Source: Bacteroidaceae bacterium
GTDB lineage: Bacteria > Bacteroidota > Bacteroidia > Bacteroidales > Bacteroidaceae
DNA: 64,000 nt
Direction of reading: 5' to 3'
Assembly (NCBI GenBank): GCA_017557635.1
Contig: JAFYYH010000016.1
Location: 309,669-373,668 of the forward strand
The position numbers and the translations under genes are program-made. The notes beneath the pieces were generated by a model. The model was not told the DNA's origin. It was given only the letters and a program-made list of their open reading frames with translations, and made no database searches. Positions 52,823 through 61,356 of the stretch are shown here, in pieces; within the stretch, counting starts at the first letter, position 1; each line of letters begins with the position of its first letter.

Positions 52823-53851
52823 ATGAATAATAATAACGTTTATATACTAGGTATAGAGTCATCATGTGACGACACGTCGGCTGCAGTGATCTGCAACGGC
52901 GAACTTCTGTCCAATGTGGTGGCCAGCCAGAAGGTGCACGAGGAGTACGGCGGAGTGGTTCCCGAACTCGCTTCGCGCGCTCACCAGCAGAACATCGTTC
53001 CCGTGGTGGATACTGCGTTGAAAAGGGCCGGAATTGATGCCGGACAGCTCAGCGCGGTTGCTTTCACACGCGGTCCCGGTCTGATGGGCTCACTCCTGGT
53101 AGGTGTATCGTTTGCAAAAGGCTTTGCCCGTTCACTGAACATCCCGATGATAGAAGTGAACCACCTGCAGGGTCACATTTTGGCCCATTTCATCCGCAAA
53201 CCGGGCGAGGAATCCACCGCTCCGGAATTTCCGTTCCTGTGTTTGCTGGTTTCAGGCGGTAACTCACAGATTGTCAAGGTGGAATCATACAACAAGATGG
53301 AGATTCTGGGACAGACCATCGACGATGCTGCAGGCGAGGCAATGGACAAGTGCTCCAAGGTGATGGGATTCGGATATCCCGGAGGTCCGATAATCGACCG
53401 TCTGGCACGTCAGGGTAATCCCAAGGCATATACGTTCAGCAAGCCCAATATTCCCGGATACAACTACAGTTTCAGCGGACTCAAGACATCGTTCCTGTAC
53501 AATCTGCGTGACTGGGTAAAGGAGGATCCCGATTTCATTGAGCATCACAAGGAGGATCTGTGCGCTTCACTTGAACGCACCATTGTCGAGATACTCATGA
53601 AGAAACTGCGTCAGGCTGCCAAAGATACAGGCATAAACCGCATTGCAGTGGCGGGTGGGGTATCGGCCAATACAGGACTGCGCGAGGCGTTCCAGGACCA
53701 CGCAAGACGCTACCGCTGGAAGGTCTATATTCCGCCTTTCTCATACACTACCGATAACGCCGCCATGATAGCTTGCACGGGCTATTTCAAGTATTTGGAC
53801 AAGGATTTCTGCGGAATTGACGTTCCAATCTATTCCAACACGCGCCTTTAA
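52823..53851 (+). CDS. tsaD: tRNA N6-adenosine threonylcarbamoyltransferase TsaD
   Basis: A 342-residue ASKHA-fold enzyme of the Kae1/TsaD family that adds threonylcarbamoyl to A37 of ANN-decoding tRNAs. It starts YILGIESSCDDTSAAVI. The metal ligands are in EVNHLQGHILAH (His pair near 114-118), and LCLLVSGGNSQIVKV and VAGGVSANTGLR are present. The Asp of the last metal site lies in TDNAAMIACTGY near 312. Length is standard. It is divergent from paaK. Confidence 0.97.
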   Translation: MNNNNVYILGIESSCDDTSAAVICNGELLSNVVASQKVHEEYGGVVPELASRAHQQNIVPVVDTALKRAGIDAGQLSAVAFTRGPGLMGSLLVGVSFAKGFARSLNIPMIEVNHLQGHILAHFIRKPGEESTAPEFPFLCLLVSGGNSQIVKVESYNKMEILGQTIDDAAGEAMDKCSKVMGFGYPGGPIIDRLARQGNPKAYTFSKPNIPGYNYSFSGLKTSFLYNLRDWVKEDPDFIEHHKEDLCASLERTIVEILMKKLRQAAKDTGINRIAVAGGVSANTGLREAFQDHARRYRWKVYIPPFSYTTDNAAMIACTGYFKYLDKDFCGIDVPIYSNTRL

Positions 53852-53871
53852 CATAAAAAAAGGATGTTTTG

Positions 53872-53903
53872 TTTGGCAGAATGAAAAAATATGTGTTATT
53901 TTG
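53872..53903 (+). promoter_or_regulatory. Promoter of the rpmB-rpmG operon
   Basis: TTTG at 53872-53875, 20 nt, TTATTTTG at 53896-53903 (one mismatch to TAnnTTTG). About 41 nt of leader precede rpmB. Confidence 0.65.
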
Positions 53904-53950
53904 CACCCTGTTTTGAGAATACAGCAAAAAACGAATAAAAACAGATAGAT

Positions 53951-54211
53951 ATGTCAAGAATTTGTCAGATCACCGGAAAGAAGGCAATGGTTGGCAACAA
54001 TGTGTCTCACTCAAAGCGCAGAACTAAGAGAACATTTGATGTTAACCTGTTCACTAAGAAGTTCTTCTATGTAGAGGAGAACTGCTGGATCAGCCTCAAA
54101 CTCAGTGCTGCCGGCCTGAGAATCATTAACAAGAAAGGTCTTGATGCCGCCCTCAAGGAGGCAGTCGCTAACGGTTATTGCGATTGGAAAGACATCAGAA
54201 TCATTGCGTAA
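53951..54211 (+). CDS. rpmB: 50S ribosomal protein L28
   Basis: 86 residues, starting [29 protein letters not shown], the typical L28 N-terminus, and ending in WKDIRIIA. It leads the rpmB-rpmG-DUF4295 set, which is usual in Bacteroidota just upstream of ftsY. Confidence 0.97.
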   Translation: MSRICQITGKKAMVGNNVSHSKRRTKRTFDVNLFTKKFFYVEENCWISLKLSAAGLRIINKKGLDAALKEAVANGYCDWKDIRIIA

Positions 54212-54235
54212 TAACAGAAAGGAGTTCATACTACT

Positions 54236-54424
54236 ATGGCAAAGAAAGTAAAAGGCAACAGGGTTCAGGTTATCCTGGAATGCACTGAGCACAAAGACAG
54301 CGGTATGCCGGGCACTTCCCGTTACATTACCACCAAGAACAGGAAGAACACTCCTGAGAGACTGGAACTTAAGAAGTATAACCCCATTCTCAAGAGGATG
54401 ACAATCCATCGTGAGATTAAGTAA
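54236..54424 (+). CDS. rpmG: 50S ribosomal protein L33
   Basis: 62 residues, [19 protein letters not shown], with [23 protein letters not shown] typical of L33. Only one Cys is present, so it is the zinc-free (C-minus) type. It is 24 nt after rpmB. Confidence 0.97.
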   Translation: MAKKVKGNRVQVILECTEHKDSGMPGTSRYITTKNRKNTPERLELKKYNPILKRMTIHREIK

Positions 54425-54437
54425 TACGTATTAAACC

Positions 54438-54584
54438 ATGGCAAAGAAAGTAGTTGCTACCCTGCGTCAGGGTAAGGTCTCAATGGCCAAGGTCATCAAG
54501 ATGGTTAAGTCACCTAAGACCGGTGCATACATGTTCACCGAGCAGATCGTTTCAGACGAGCAGCTTAAGGAGGCTATCAAGTAA
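54438..54584 (+). CDS. DUF4295 small basic protein
   Basis: 48 residues, MAKKVVATLRQGKVSMAKVIKMV, rich in Lys, with the SPKTGAYMFTEQIV segment typical of DUF4295. This tiny protein is found in Bacteroidota next to L28 and L33 and is suspected to be ribosome-associated; the role is unproven. It is 13 nt after rpmG and ends before a terminator. Confidence 0.88.
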   Translation: MAKKVVATLRQGKVSMAKVIKMVKSPKTGAYMFTEQIVSDEQLKEAIK

Positions 54585-54609
54585 GCAGATACTTGACAAT
54601 GAAAATATG

Positions 54610-54642
54610 GAAGAGTGGCTTTTTAAGTCACTCTTCTTTTTT
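54610..54642 (+). terminator. Terminator after the rpmB-rpmG-DUF4295 operon
   Basis: A 12-bp stem 54610-54621 with 54625-54636 (one G-U), a TTT loop and six Ts (54637-54642). Confidence 0.9.
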
Positions 54643-54650
54643 GTTCTAGT

Positions 54651-54682
54651 ATTGTTTTTTCCACCTTATTTATATAATTTTG
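54651..54682 (+). promoter_or_regulatory. Promoter of ftsY-rimO
   Basis: ATTG at 54651-54654, 20 nt, then TAATTTTG at 54675-54682; transcript start near 54689, about 40 nt before the ftsY ATG. Confidence 0.75.
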
Positions 54683-54727
54683 CGCATTGGGTACGGCCAG
54701 GATTTGCCGTATTCATCAATGGTTTTT

Positions 54728-55687
54728 ATGGGTTTGTTTTCATTTTTCTCAAAAGATAAAAAGGAGGTCCTGGACAAAGGTCTTGAGAAGACCAAGACCT
54801 CTGTGTTCTCAAAGATTGCACGTGCCGTTGCCGGCAAATCAGAAGTAGATGATGAGGTTCTGGACAATCTTGAGGAGGTTCTCATTACGTCCGATGTAGG
54901 CGTAGAGACAACTCTCAAGATAGTAAAGCGCATTCAGGACCGTGTGGCACGTGACAAATACATGGGTACATCCGAACTCAACGCCATATTGCGTGAAGAG
55001 ATATCGGCCCTTCTCGTGGAGAACAATCCTGATGATGATCTGGAACCTTTCAGCGTACCTGCGGGACGCAAGCCCTACGTTGTGCTTGTTGTAGGCGTGA
55101 ACGGAGTGGGTAAGACCACAACTATCGGAAAACTGGCCTATCAGTTCAAGAAACGCGGTCTCAAGGTTATGCTGGGTGCTGCCGATACATTCCGTGCCGC
55201 TGCCATTGAGCAGTTGCAGGAGTGGGGCCGCAGGGTTGATGTTCCGGTAATCAGGCAGGAAATGGGATCTGATCCCGCTTCGGTTGCTTACGATACGTTG
55301 AGTTCTGCAGTTGCCAATGACGTGGATGTGGTTCTCATCGATACCGCAGGCCGTCTGCACAACAAGGTAGGTCTGATGAATGAGCTTACCAAGATCCGTA
55401 ACGTCATGAACAAGGTCGTTGAGGGTGCTCCTGATGACGTACTGCTTGTTTTGGACGGTTCCACCGGTCAGAACGCCTTTGAGCAGGCCAAGCAGTTCAC
55501 TCTGGCTACCAAGGTCACCCAGTTGGCCATTACCAAGCTTGACGGAACCGCCAAGGGAGGTGTGGTAATAGGTATTTCAGACCAGTTCAAGGTACCTGTA
55601 AAGTACGTAGGACTGGGCGAGGGTATAGACAATCTGCAGGTGTTCAACAAGACCGAATTTGTTGATTCACTTTTCAATGCCCAGTAA
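54728..55687 (+). CDS. ftsY: Signal recognition particle receptor FtsY
   Basis: 319 residues from the ATG at 54728 (MGLFSFFSKDKKEVLDKG). An ORF start at 54680 would begin inside the promoter. The NG domain follows a short N-terminal region: GVNGVGKTTTIGKLAYQ near 121, the IBD DTFRAAAIEQL, LIDTAGRLHNK near 205, and TKLDGTAKGGVVIGI near 280. It is the SRP-docking GTPase at the inner membrane. The acidic A domain of E. coli FtsY is missing, which is normal for the phylum. rimO begins one base after its stop. Confidence 0.97.
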   Translation: MGLFSFFSKDKKEVLDKGLEKTKTSVFSKIARAVAGKSEVDDEVLDNLEEVLITSDVGVETTLKIVKRIQDRVARDKYMGTSELNAILREEISALLVENNPDDDLEPFSVPAGRKPYVVLVVGVNGVGKTTTIGKLAYQFKKRGLKVMLGAADTFRAAAIEQLQEWGRRVDVPVIRQEMGSDPASVAYDTLSSAVANDVDVVLIDTAGRLHNKVGLMNELTKIRNVMNKVVEGAPDDVLLVLDGSTGQNAFEQAKQFTLATKVTQLAITKLDGTAKGGVVIGISDQFKVPVKYVGLGEGIDNLQVFNKTEFVDSLFNAQ

Positions 55688-55688
55688 T

Positions 55689-56984
55689 ATGCGTCATAAC
55701 AGCGTTGACATAATCACTTTAGGCTGCTCCAAGAATCTTGTTGATTCTGAGAAACTTATAGCTCAATTCAGAGCAGAGGGCCTGAAGGTCAGACATGATC
55801 CTGACAAGGTCAGCGCAGAGACTGTGGTCATCAATACATGCGGCTTTATCGGCGATGCACAGGAGGAATCAATCAACATGATCCTGGAGTGTGCAGAACT
55901 CAAAAAGGCCGGAAAAATCGGCAAAATATACGTCATGGGATGCCTCTCGCAGAAGTTCCATAAGGAACTGATGGCCGAGATTCCCGAGGTCGACGGCTGG
56001 TACGGCAAGTTTGACTGGGGCGGCATCCTCAAGGAGATGGGGCGCAAATGGCACGGTGAATACGAGAATGAGCGTATCATTACCACACCGTCACATTACG
56101 CATACCTTAAGATTGCAGAGGGCTGCAACCGCGGCTGCGCATACTGCGCAATACCCCTTATGACCGGCAAATACCAGTCCCGCAGCCAGGAGGATATCCT
56201 GGATGAGGCCCGCAAGCTTGTTGCCAAGGGCGTAAAGGAGATACAGCTGATTGCGCAGGACCTTACATATTACGGCACTGACATAGCTCACAAGCCTACG
56301 CTTGCCGAACTTGTACAGCGTCTGTCAGACCTTCCCGGAGTGGAGTGGCTGCGTCTGCATTACGGTTATCCCAACAACTTCCCGTTTGACCTGCTCCCTG
56401 TAATGCGTGAGCGTGACAACGTGTGCAAGTACATGGACATAGCCCTGCAGCATATCAGCGACCCTGTACTGAAGCGCATGCACCGCAACATAACCGCTCA
56501 GCAGACCCGTGATTTCCTGTCACGCATACGTGAGGAGGTTCCCGGAATTCATCTGCGTACCACGCTCATGGTGGGATTTCCCGGTGAAACCGACGATGAT
56601 TACGCCCAGTTGCTGGATTTCGTCAAGGAGCAGCGTTTTGAGCGCATGGGCGCTTTCGCATACTGCGAGGTTGACGGAACATACTCGGCACAGCACTATA
56701 AGGACGATATAACCGATGAAATCAAGCAGGCCCGCCTGTCACGCCTTATGCGCGTACAGCAGGAGATATCGGCCTCAATAAGCGAATCCAAGGTGGGTAA
56801 GACGTTCAAGACTATGATTGACCGCCTGGAGGGTGACTATTTTGTGGGACGTACCGAGTTTGATTCGCCCGAGGTGGATCCCGAGGTCCTGATAAAGGCT
56901 GACAGGGAAATACCCATTGGTGAGTTCGTGAACGTAAAGGTTACGGAGGCCGATGCCTTTGACCTGTATGGAGAAGTGAAATAA
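55689..56984 (+). CDS. rimO: Ribosomal protein S12 methylthiotransferase RimO
   Basis: 431 residues from the ATG at 55689, which follows the ftsY stop by one base; an ATG at 55677 would overlap ftsY. UPF0004 N-terminal domain with three cysteines (ITLGCSKN, INTCGFIG, MGCLSQK), the radical-SAM cluster motif CNRGCAYCAIP near 140, and a TRAM domain at the C-terminus (KVGKTFKTMIDRLEGDYFVGRTEFDSPEVD). It methylthiolates Asp88 of S12. It probably shares a transcript with ftsY. Confidence 0.96.
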   Translation: MRHNSVDIITLGCSKNLVDSEKLIAQFRAEGLKVRHDPDKVSAETVVINTCGFIGDAQEESINMILECAELKKAGKIGKIYVMGCLSQKFHKELMAEIPEVDGWYGKFDWGGILKEMGRKWHGEYENERIITTPSHYAYLKIAEGCNRGCAYCAIPLMTGKYQSRSQEDILDEARKLVAKGVKEIQLIAQDLTYYGTDIAHKPTLAELVQRLSDLPGVEWLRLHYGYPNNFPFDLLPVMRERDNVCKYMDIALQHISDPVLKRMHRNITAQQTRDFLSRIREEVPGIHLRTTLMVGFPGETDDDYAQLLDFVKEQRFERMGAFAYCEVDGTYSAQHYKDDITDEIKQARLSRLMRVQQEISASISESKVGKTFKTMIDRLEGDYFVGRTEFDSPEVDPEVLIKADREIPIGEFVNVKVTEADAFDLYGEVK

Positions 56985-57004
56985 TCAACCAAACTAACCG
57001 ATAA

Positions 57005-57277
57005 ATGAATAACAAGCAGTTTTTGACAGAGTTGTCCGGCAAATGCCAGATGTCGGCCGAGCAGGCTGCGCAACAGATCCAGACACTTATCGGTGTCATG
57101 GAGAACCTTTGGCAGAACGGCGATTCCGTGAGCCTTTCCGGATTCGGTGTTCTTGAAGTTAAGAAAAAGAATGAGCGTGTATCGGTCAATCCGACTACAG
57201 GCGTACGTATGCTCGTACCGCCCAAACTCGTGCTGACATACAAGCCCAGTTCAATCCTCAAGGAGAAACTCAAATAA
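57005..57277 (+). CDS. HU family DNA-binding protein
   Basis: A 90-residue HU/IHF-type DNA-bending protein. The N-terminus is MNNKQFLTELSGKCQMSAEQAAQQIQTLIGVM, and the core strand is GDSVSLSGFGVLEVKKKNERVSVNPTTGVRMLVPPKLVLTYKPSSIL. The arm is short and irregular compared with canonical HU, as in many Bacteroidota paralogues. It lies 9 nt upstream of a membrane-anchored HU-like gene. Confidence 0.9.
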   Translation: MNNKQFLTELSGKCQMSAEQAAQQIQTLIGVMENLWQNGDSVSLSGFGVLEVKKKNERVSVNPTTGVRMLVPPKLVLTYKPSSILKEKLK

Positions 57278-57286
57278 GGTACGGCT

Positions 57287-58234
57287 ATGGATAACAAGAT
57301 CAATCTTTCACAGCTTGCTGACTTACTGTCACAGGCAGGCGGAATGTCAAAAGCCGCATCCGAGCAGTTCGTAAAGAACTTCTTTGACATTATATCACAG
57401 AGTGTCCTTACAGAAGGCGTAGTCAAGGTCAAGGGCCTTGGAACCTTCAAACTGGTAGACATGGAGGACCGCGAGAGCGTCAATGTGAACACCGGTGAGA
57501 GGTTCACCATTGAGGGACATCAGAAGATATCATTCATTCCCGATGCGGAACTTAAGGAGCGCATCAACAAACCGTTCGCATCATTTGAGACTGTCGAAAT
57601 CACCGAAGAGCAGGCCGCTCAGCTGGATAAGATGGAGCAGCAGTCCGATGCTTCACAAGCAGCAGCAATAACAATTAAACAGACAACTGATATGGAAAAG
57701 AGCAAGAAAGCAAATGAGAAGAAGGAGGCTGCAAAGCCCCAGGCAAATGAAACCGAAAAGAAAGAGGGTAAGGGCGGAGTCAAGGTTCTTATCTGGATCC
57801 TTTCAATCATCCTGGTACTGGCATTGATCATATTCCTCCTGTGGCCGTTGATTGGCGGTAAGGCATTGAAGGATGCCGATAAGAACGCAAAGGAGAAGGC
57901 TCCCGCACCCGCAGCCGTTCAGCCTGCACCTGAGAAGAAGCCCGAGGCTCAGCCCGCCAAGAAGGAACCCGCAAAGTTCACTCTCACCAAGGCTGACCAG
58001 GACAAGGCTCTGCCTCTCTTCACAATAGCTGACACCGTAAACTACAAGATCGTAGGTACCAAGGCTACCCACACAATGGTTAAGGGTGACATGCTCACCA
58101 CAATATCACTGCAGTACTACGGAACCAAGAAACTGTGGCCGTACATTGCCAAGTACAACGGCCTGAAGTCAAGATCATTCAAGAGAATGCCCGTCGGCTT
58201 CAAGGTAAAGGTGCCTGAACTGGCAAACAAATGA
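57287..58234 (+). CDS. HU-like protein fused to a membrane segment and a LysM-like domain
   Basis: A 315-residue protein with an unusual architecture. Residues 1-95 are HU-like (MDNKINLSQLADLLSQAGG, VVKVKGLGTFKLVDMEDRESVNVNTGERFTI). An acidic/Gln-rich then Lys/Glu-rich stretch follows (about 105-162). One membrane span (VLIWILSIILVLALIIFLLWPLI) is near 166-188, then a Pro/Ala/Lys/Glu-rich linker. The C-terminal domain (HTMVKGDMLTTISLQYYGTKKLWPYIAKYNG...) is LysM-like. If the HU part is cytoplasmic, the LysM part would reach the periplasm and could bind peptidoglycan, tethering nucleoid to wall. Topology is inferred. It follows a separate HU gene. Confidence 0.82.
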   Translation: MDNKINLSQLADLLSQAGGMSKAASEQFVKNFFDIISQSVLTEGVVKVKGLGTFKLVDMEDRESVNVNTGERFTIEGHQKISFIPDAELKERINKPFASFETVEITEEQAAQLDKMEQQSDASQAAAITIKQTTDMEKSKKANEKKEAAKPQANETEKKEGKGGVKVLIWILSIILVLALIIFLLWPLIGGKALKDADKNAKEKAPAPAAVQPAPEKKPEAQPAKKEPAKFTLTKADQDKALPLFTIADTVNYKIVGTKATHTMVKGDMLTTISLQYYGTKKLWPYIAKYNGLKSRSFKRMPVGFKVKVPELANK

Positions 58235-58282
58235 CAATAAAGTTTAACGGTATCATAAAAGCAATACTATTTAAACCTTTTT

Positions 58283-58296
58283 AGCCGTTAACGGCT
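58283..58296. promoter_or_regulatory. Perfect 14-bp palindrome upstream of the Bat operon promoter
   Basis: AGCCGTTAACGGCT ends 12 nt before the TATATTTG -7 element. Its position and perfect dyad symmetry suggest an operator. No regulator can be named. Confidence 0.5.
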
Positions 58297-58308
58297 GATA
58301 AATAGTCA

Positions 58309-58348
58309 TATATTTGGGTCGTGCCTGCTCCCGAAAGGGTGCGGGCAC
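58309..58348 (+). promoter_or_regulatory. Bat operon promoter and 5'-terminal leader hairpin
   Basis: TATATTTG (58309-58316) is an exact -7 element; transcription should start near 58323. The following sequence folds into a hairpin: 58321-58328 with 58341-58348, a T-T mismatch, then CCC-GAAA-GGG with a GNRA tetraloop. It is at the extreme 5' end of the message and has no T-tract, so it is more likely a stability element than a terminator. Confidence 0.6.
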
Positions 58349-58376
58349 GGACTGACTAACTGATAAATACAATCTT

Positions 58377-59372
58377 ATGAGTGAAAACGTTGACATTAGG
58401 GAACTGAATGAGCGCATTGAGAAACAGAGCGCATTCGTTACCAACCTGATGGCCGGTATGGATCAGGTCATCGTAGGGCAGAAACACCTTGTAGAGTCAT
58501 TGCTTATCGGACTCCTTTCAGACGGACATATCCTTTTGGAAGGTGTGCCCGGTCTTGCCAAGACACTTGCCATCAAGACTCTGGCATCACTGATTGACGC
58601 AAGTTTCAACCGCATACAGTTTACCCCCGACCTTCTTCCTGCCGATGTCGTAGGAACAATGATATACAGCCAGAAGGATGAGACCTTCCTGCCCAAGAAA
58701 GGTCCGGTATTCGCAAACTTCATTCTGGCCGATGAGATCAACCGTGCTCCGGCAAAGGTTCAGAGTGCACTGCTCGAGGCCATGCAGGAGCGTCAGGTGA
58801 CACTTGGAGGCGAGACATTCAAACTTCCCAAGCCCTTCCTTGTAATGGCTACCCAGAACCCGATAGAGCAGGAGGGTACATATCCTCTGCCCGAGGCCCA
58901 AGTGGACCGTTTCATGCTCAAGGCCGTTATCGACTATCCCAAGATCGAGGAGGAGAAGAAGATCATCCATCAGCAGATACACCATGAAATAGGTACTGTA
59001 AAGCCCGTTATGAGCACCGATGACATCATCGAGGCACGTAAAGTGGTTGATATGGTCTATCTTGATGAGAAGATCGAGCAGTACATTGCTGATATCGTAT
59101 TCGCAACACGTTATCCTGAGAAATACGGACTCAAGGAGGTTAAGGAACTCATATCATTCGGCGGATCGCCCCGTGCATCAATAAATCTTGCTCTTGCTGC
59201 ACGCTCATATGCCTTCATCAAACGCAGAGGATATGTGGTACCTGAGGATGTACGCGCCATCGCACATGACGTTATGCGTCACCGCATCGGTCTTACATAC
59301 GAGGCCGAGGCCACTAACGTAACTCAGGACGAACTGGTAAGCCGTATTCTGAACAAGGTTGAAGTACCTTAA
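58377..59372 (+). CDS. MoxR family AAA+ ATPase (Bat operon)
   Basis: A 331-residue AAA+ ATPase. Walker A is degenerate in form (LEGVPGLAKTLAIKTL near 54-69), Walker B is FILADEINRAPAKVQ near 119, and sensor/Arg-finger regions follow (VMATQNPIEQEGTYPLPEAQVDRF). MoxR proteins act with VWA-domain partners as metal-insertion or maturation chaperones. It heads the cluster DUF58, BatD-like/membrane protein, BatA, BatB, BatC known in Bacteroides for aerotolerance. It is 26 nt upstream of the DUF58 gene. Confidence 0.94.
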   Translation: MSENVDIRELNERIEKQSAFVTNLMAGMDQVIVGQKHLVESLLIGLLSDGHILLEGVPGLAKTLAIKTLASLIDASFNRIQFTPDLLPADVVGTMIYSQKDETFLPKKGPVFANFILADEINRAPAKVQSALLEAMQERQVTLGGETFKLPKPFLVMATQNPIEQEGTYPLPEAQVDRFMLKAVIDYPKIEEEKKIIHQQIHHEIGTVKPVMSTDDIIEARKVVDMVYLDEKIEQYIADIVFATRYPEKYGLKEVKELISFGGSPRASINLALAARSYAFIKRRGYVVPEDVRAIAHDVMRHRIGLTYEAEATNVTQDELVSRILNKVEVP

Positions 59373-59398
59373 TTTAACTACCTTGTAATCAGTTTAGT

Positions 59399-60268
59399 AT
59401 GGAAACAAGTGAACTGATAGCGAAGGTCCGGAAAATTGAGATCAAGACCCGTGGTCTGTCCAGTAACATTTTTGCCGGTCAATACCATACCGCCTTCAAG
59501 GGACGAGGTATGGCATTCAGCGAGGTGCGTGAGTACCAGTACGGTGACGAGCCCCGTGACATAGACTGGAATGTTACAGCACGTATGAACAAACCTTACT
59601 CAAAAGTGTTTGAGGAGGAGCGTGAACTTACCGTAATGCTTATGGTAGATGTGTCGGACAGCCTCAATTTCGGTACGCAGGTTATGATGAAGCGTGAAAT
59701 GGTGACTGAGATTGCCGCCACGCTTGCATTTGCCGCTATCGAGAACAACGATAAGGTTGGACTGCTCTTCTTCAGTGACAGGATTGAGAAGTTCATACCG
59801 CCCAAGAAAGGACGTAAGCATATCCTTTACCTGATACGTGAACTCCTGAACTACGAACCCGAGAGTAAGGCCACAGACATAACCGTACCTCTGGAGTTCC
59901 TTACAGGAGCTGTCAAGAAACGCTGCACTGCATTCCTGTTGAGCGATTTCATTGATCCGCATGACTATAAGAATGCGCTAACCATTGCAAACCGCAAGCA
60001 TGATGTAGTTGCAATACGTGTCTATGACAGACGTATGGAGGATCTGCCTGATGTAGGACTCATGAAACTGACCGATGCCGAAACAGGGCAGGAGATGTAT
60101 GTTGATACATCATCCATGAATGTCCGTGCCGCACACAGGAAATGGTTCCAGGACAACACCGCCCGCATTCAGGACTACCTGACACGCAGCAGTGTCGATT
60201 CCGTATCCGTAAGGACAGACCAGGATTATGTAAAAGCCCTTATGGGATTGTTTGCAAAGCGTAATTGA
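59399..60268 (+). CDS. DUF58 domain protein
   Basis: A 289-residue soluble protein of the DUF58 family, identified by GRGMAFSEVREYQYGDEPRDIDWNVTARMNKPYSKVFEEERELTVMLMVDVSDSL near 38-92, where DVSDS is a VWA-like MIDAS remnant. DUF58 genes nearly always follow moxR and are part of the same complex. No membrane segment is seen. The downstream gene starts 2 nt after its stop. Confidence 0.92.
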   Translation: METSELIAKVRKIEIKTRGLSSNIFAGQYHTAFKGRGMAFSEVREYQYGDEPRDIDWNVTARMNKPYSKVFEEERELTVMLMVDVSDSLNFGTQVMMKREMVTEIAATLAFAAIENNDKVGLLFFSDRIEKFIPPKKGRKHILYLIRELLNYEPESKATDITVPLEFLTGAVKKRCTAFLLSDFIDPHDYKNALTIANRKHDVVAIRVYDRRMEDLPDVGLMKLTDAETGQEMYVDTSSMNVRAAHRKWFQDNTARIQDYLTRSSVDSVSVRTDQDYVKALMGLFAKRN

Positions 60269-60270
60269 GA

Positions 60271-61344
60271 ATGAAAAGATTCCTATTATATCTGTGTTTT
60301 GGACTTGTCACCGCGCTTTCATCGGCCCAGAGTGTCATTGTGAAGGCTGAACTGGACTCGATGATGATGTGGGTGGGACAGCAGACCGGACTGCATGTCG
60401 AGGTTACATGCGATGCCGGCCAGACAGTCTCTTTCCCCACATACCGCGATACGATAGTAAAAGGACTTGAGATCATCCCGCCCGTAATAACTGACACACA
60501 GTACGTGAACGACAAACAGAGGATGGTGATTACCCGTGACTATACCGTAACATGCTTTGATTCAGCTCTTATTTATATCCCTTACATACCCGTTACGGTA
60601 GACGGCCAGGAGTATCAGTCCAACCGTCTGGCGCTGGCGTTCATGTCATACGATATCCCTGAGGAGAACGAAAAACAGATTTTCGGCCCCAAGGAGAACA
60701 TGAAGACTCCTGTCAGACTGTATGAGGTGAAAGGACTTGCACTATATTGGATGCTTGCTGCGATTGCAATTATTGCAGCCCTGTATCTGATTGTCAGGTT
60801 CCGTGACGACAAACCCATAATAAGGAGGATTAAGGTTGAAGCTAAAATACCGGCTCATGTCCGCGCAATATCAAGAATAGAGGAACTCAGACAATCCGGC
60901 GGTCCCCACAGTGAGGATTCAAAGTCGTATTACACACAGTTGACCGATATCCTGCGTGAATACATCAATGAAAGATTCGGATTCAATGCGACCGAGATGA
61001 CCTCATACGAGATTCTGGAACGCCTTGAGGAGAGCCGTGACAAGGAGTCGCTCAGTGAACTGCGTGACCTGCTTTCAACGGCCGATATGGTTAAGTTCGC
61101 CAAGTTCAAGCCCATGCTGAACGAGAATGACCAGAACCTGATCAATGCGCTGGAGTTTGTCAACGAGACCAAGATTGAAGTGCCTGAGGAGGAACTTCAG
61201 CCCAAGGAGATTGAGACGGTCATTGAGGAGAAACGCAGTAAGGGAGCCCGTATCGCTTTGCTGGCAGCAGGCATCGTCATCGCTGCGGCAGGAACGGTAT
61301 TCTTTGTTCTGGCGGTATTGAAATTGTATTATCTGTTTTTCTAA
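60271..61344 (+). CDS. Bat-operon membrane protein (DUF4381/BatD-like)
   Basis: 357 residues from the ATG at 60271 (MKRFLLYLCFGLVTALSSA, a signal peptide); a TTG at 60265 overlaps the previous stop and is rejected. An N-terminal Ig-like periplasmic part (20-150) precedes a membrane span (ALYWMLAAIAIIAALYLIVRF, near 155-175). A cytoplasmic helical region follows (RIEELRQSGGPHSEDSKSYYTQLTDILREYINERFGFNATEMTSYEILERL), and a last span near the C-terminus. The middle part matches the DUF4381 pattern seen in this operon. It lies between DUF58 and batA and probably anchors the VWA proteins. Confidence 0.8.
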   Translation: MKRFLLYLCFGLVTALSSAQSVIVKAELDSMMMWVGQQTGLHVEVTCDAGQTVSFPTYRDTIVKGLEIIPPVITDTQYVNDKQRMVITRDYTVTCFDSALIYIPYIPVTVDGQEYQSNRLALAFMSYDIPEENEKQIFGPKENMKTPVRLYEVKGLALYWMLAAIAIIAALYLIVRFRDDKPIIRRIKVEAKIPAHVRAISRIEELRQSGGPHSEDSKSYYTQLTDILREYINERFGFNATEMTSYEILERLEESRDKESLSELRDLLSTADMVKFAKFKPMLNENDQNLINALEFVNETKIEVPEEELQPKEIETVIEEKRSKGARIALLAAGIVIAAAGTVFFVLAVLKLYYLFF

Positions 61345-61356
61345 AAAACAATAGTC

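Noticed and set aside
54680-54727. A longer N-terminus for ftsY starting at 54680
   Set aside because: The extension overlaps the TAATTTTG promoter element and reads as noncoding, whereas MGLFSFFSK at 54728 is a normal FtsY start.
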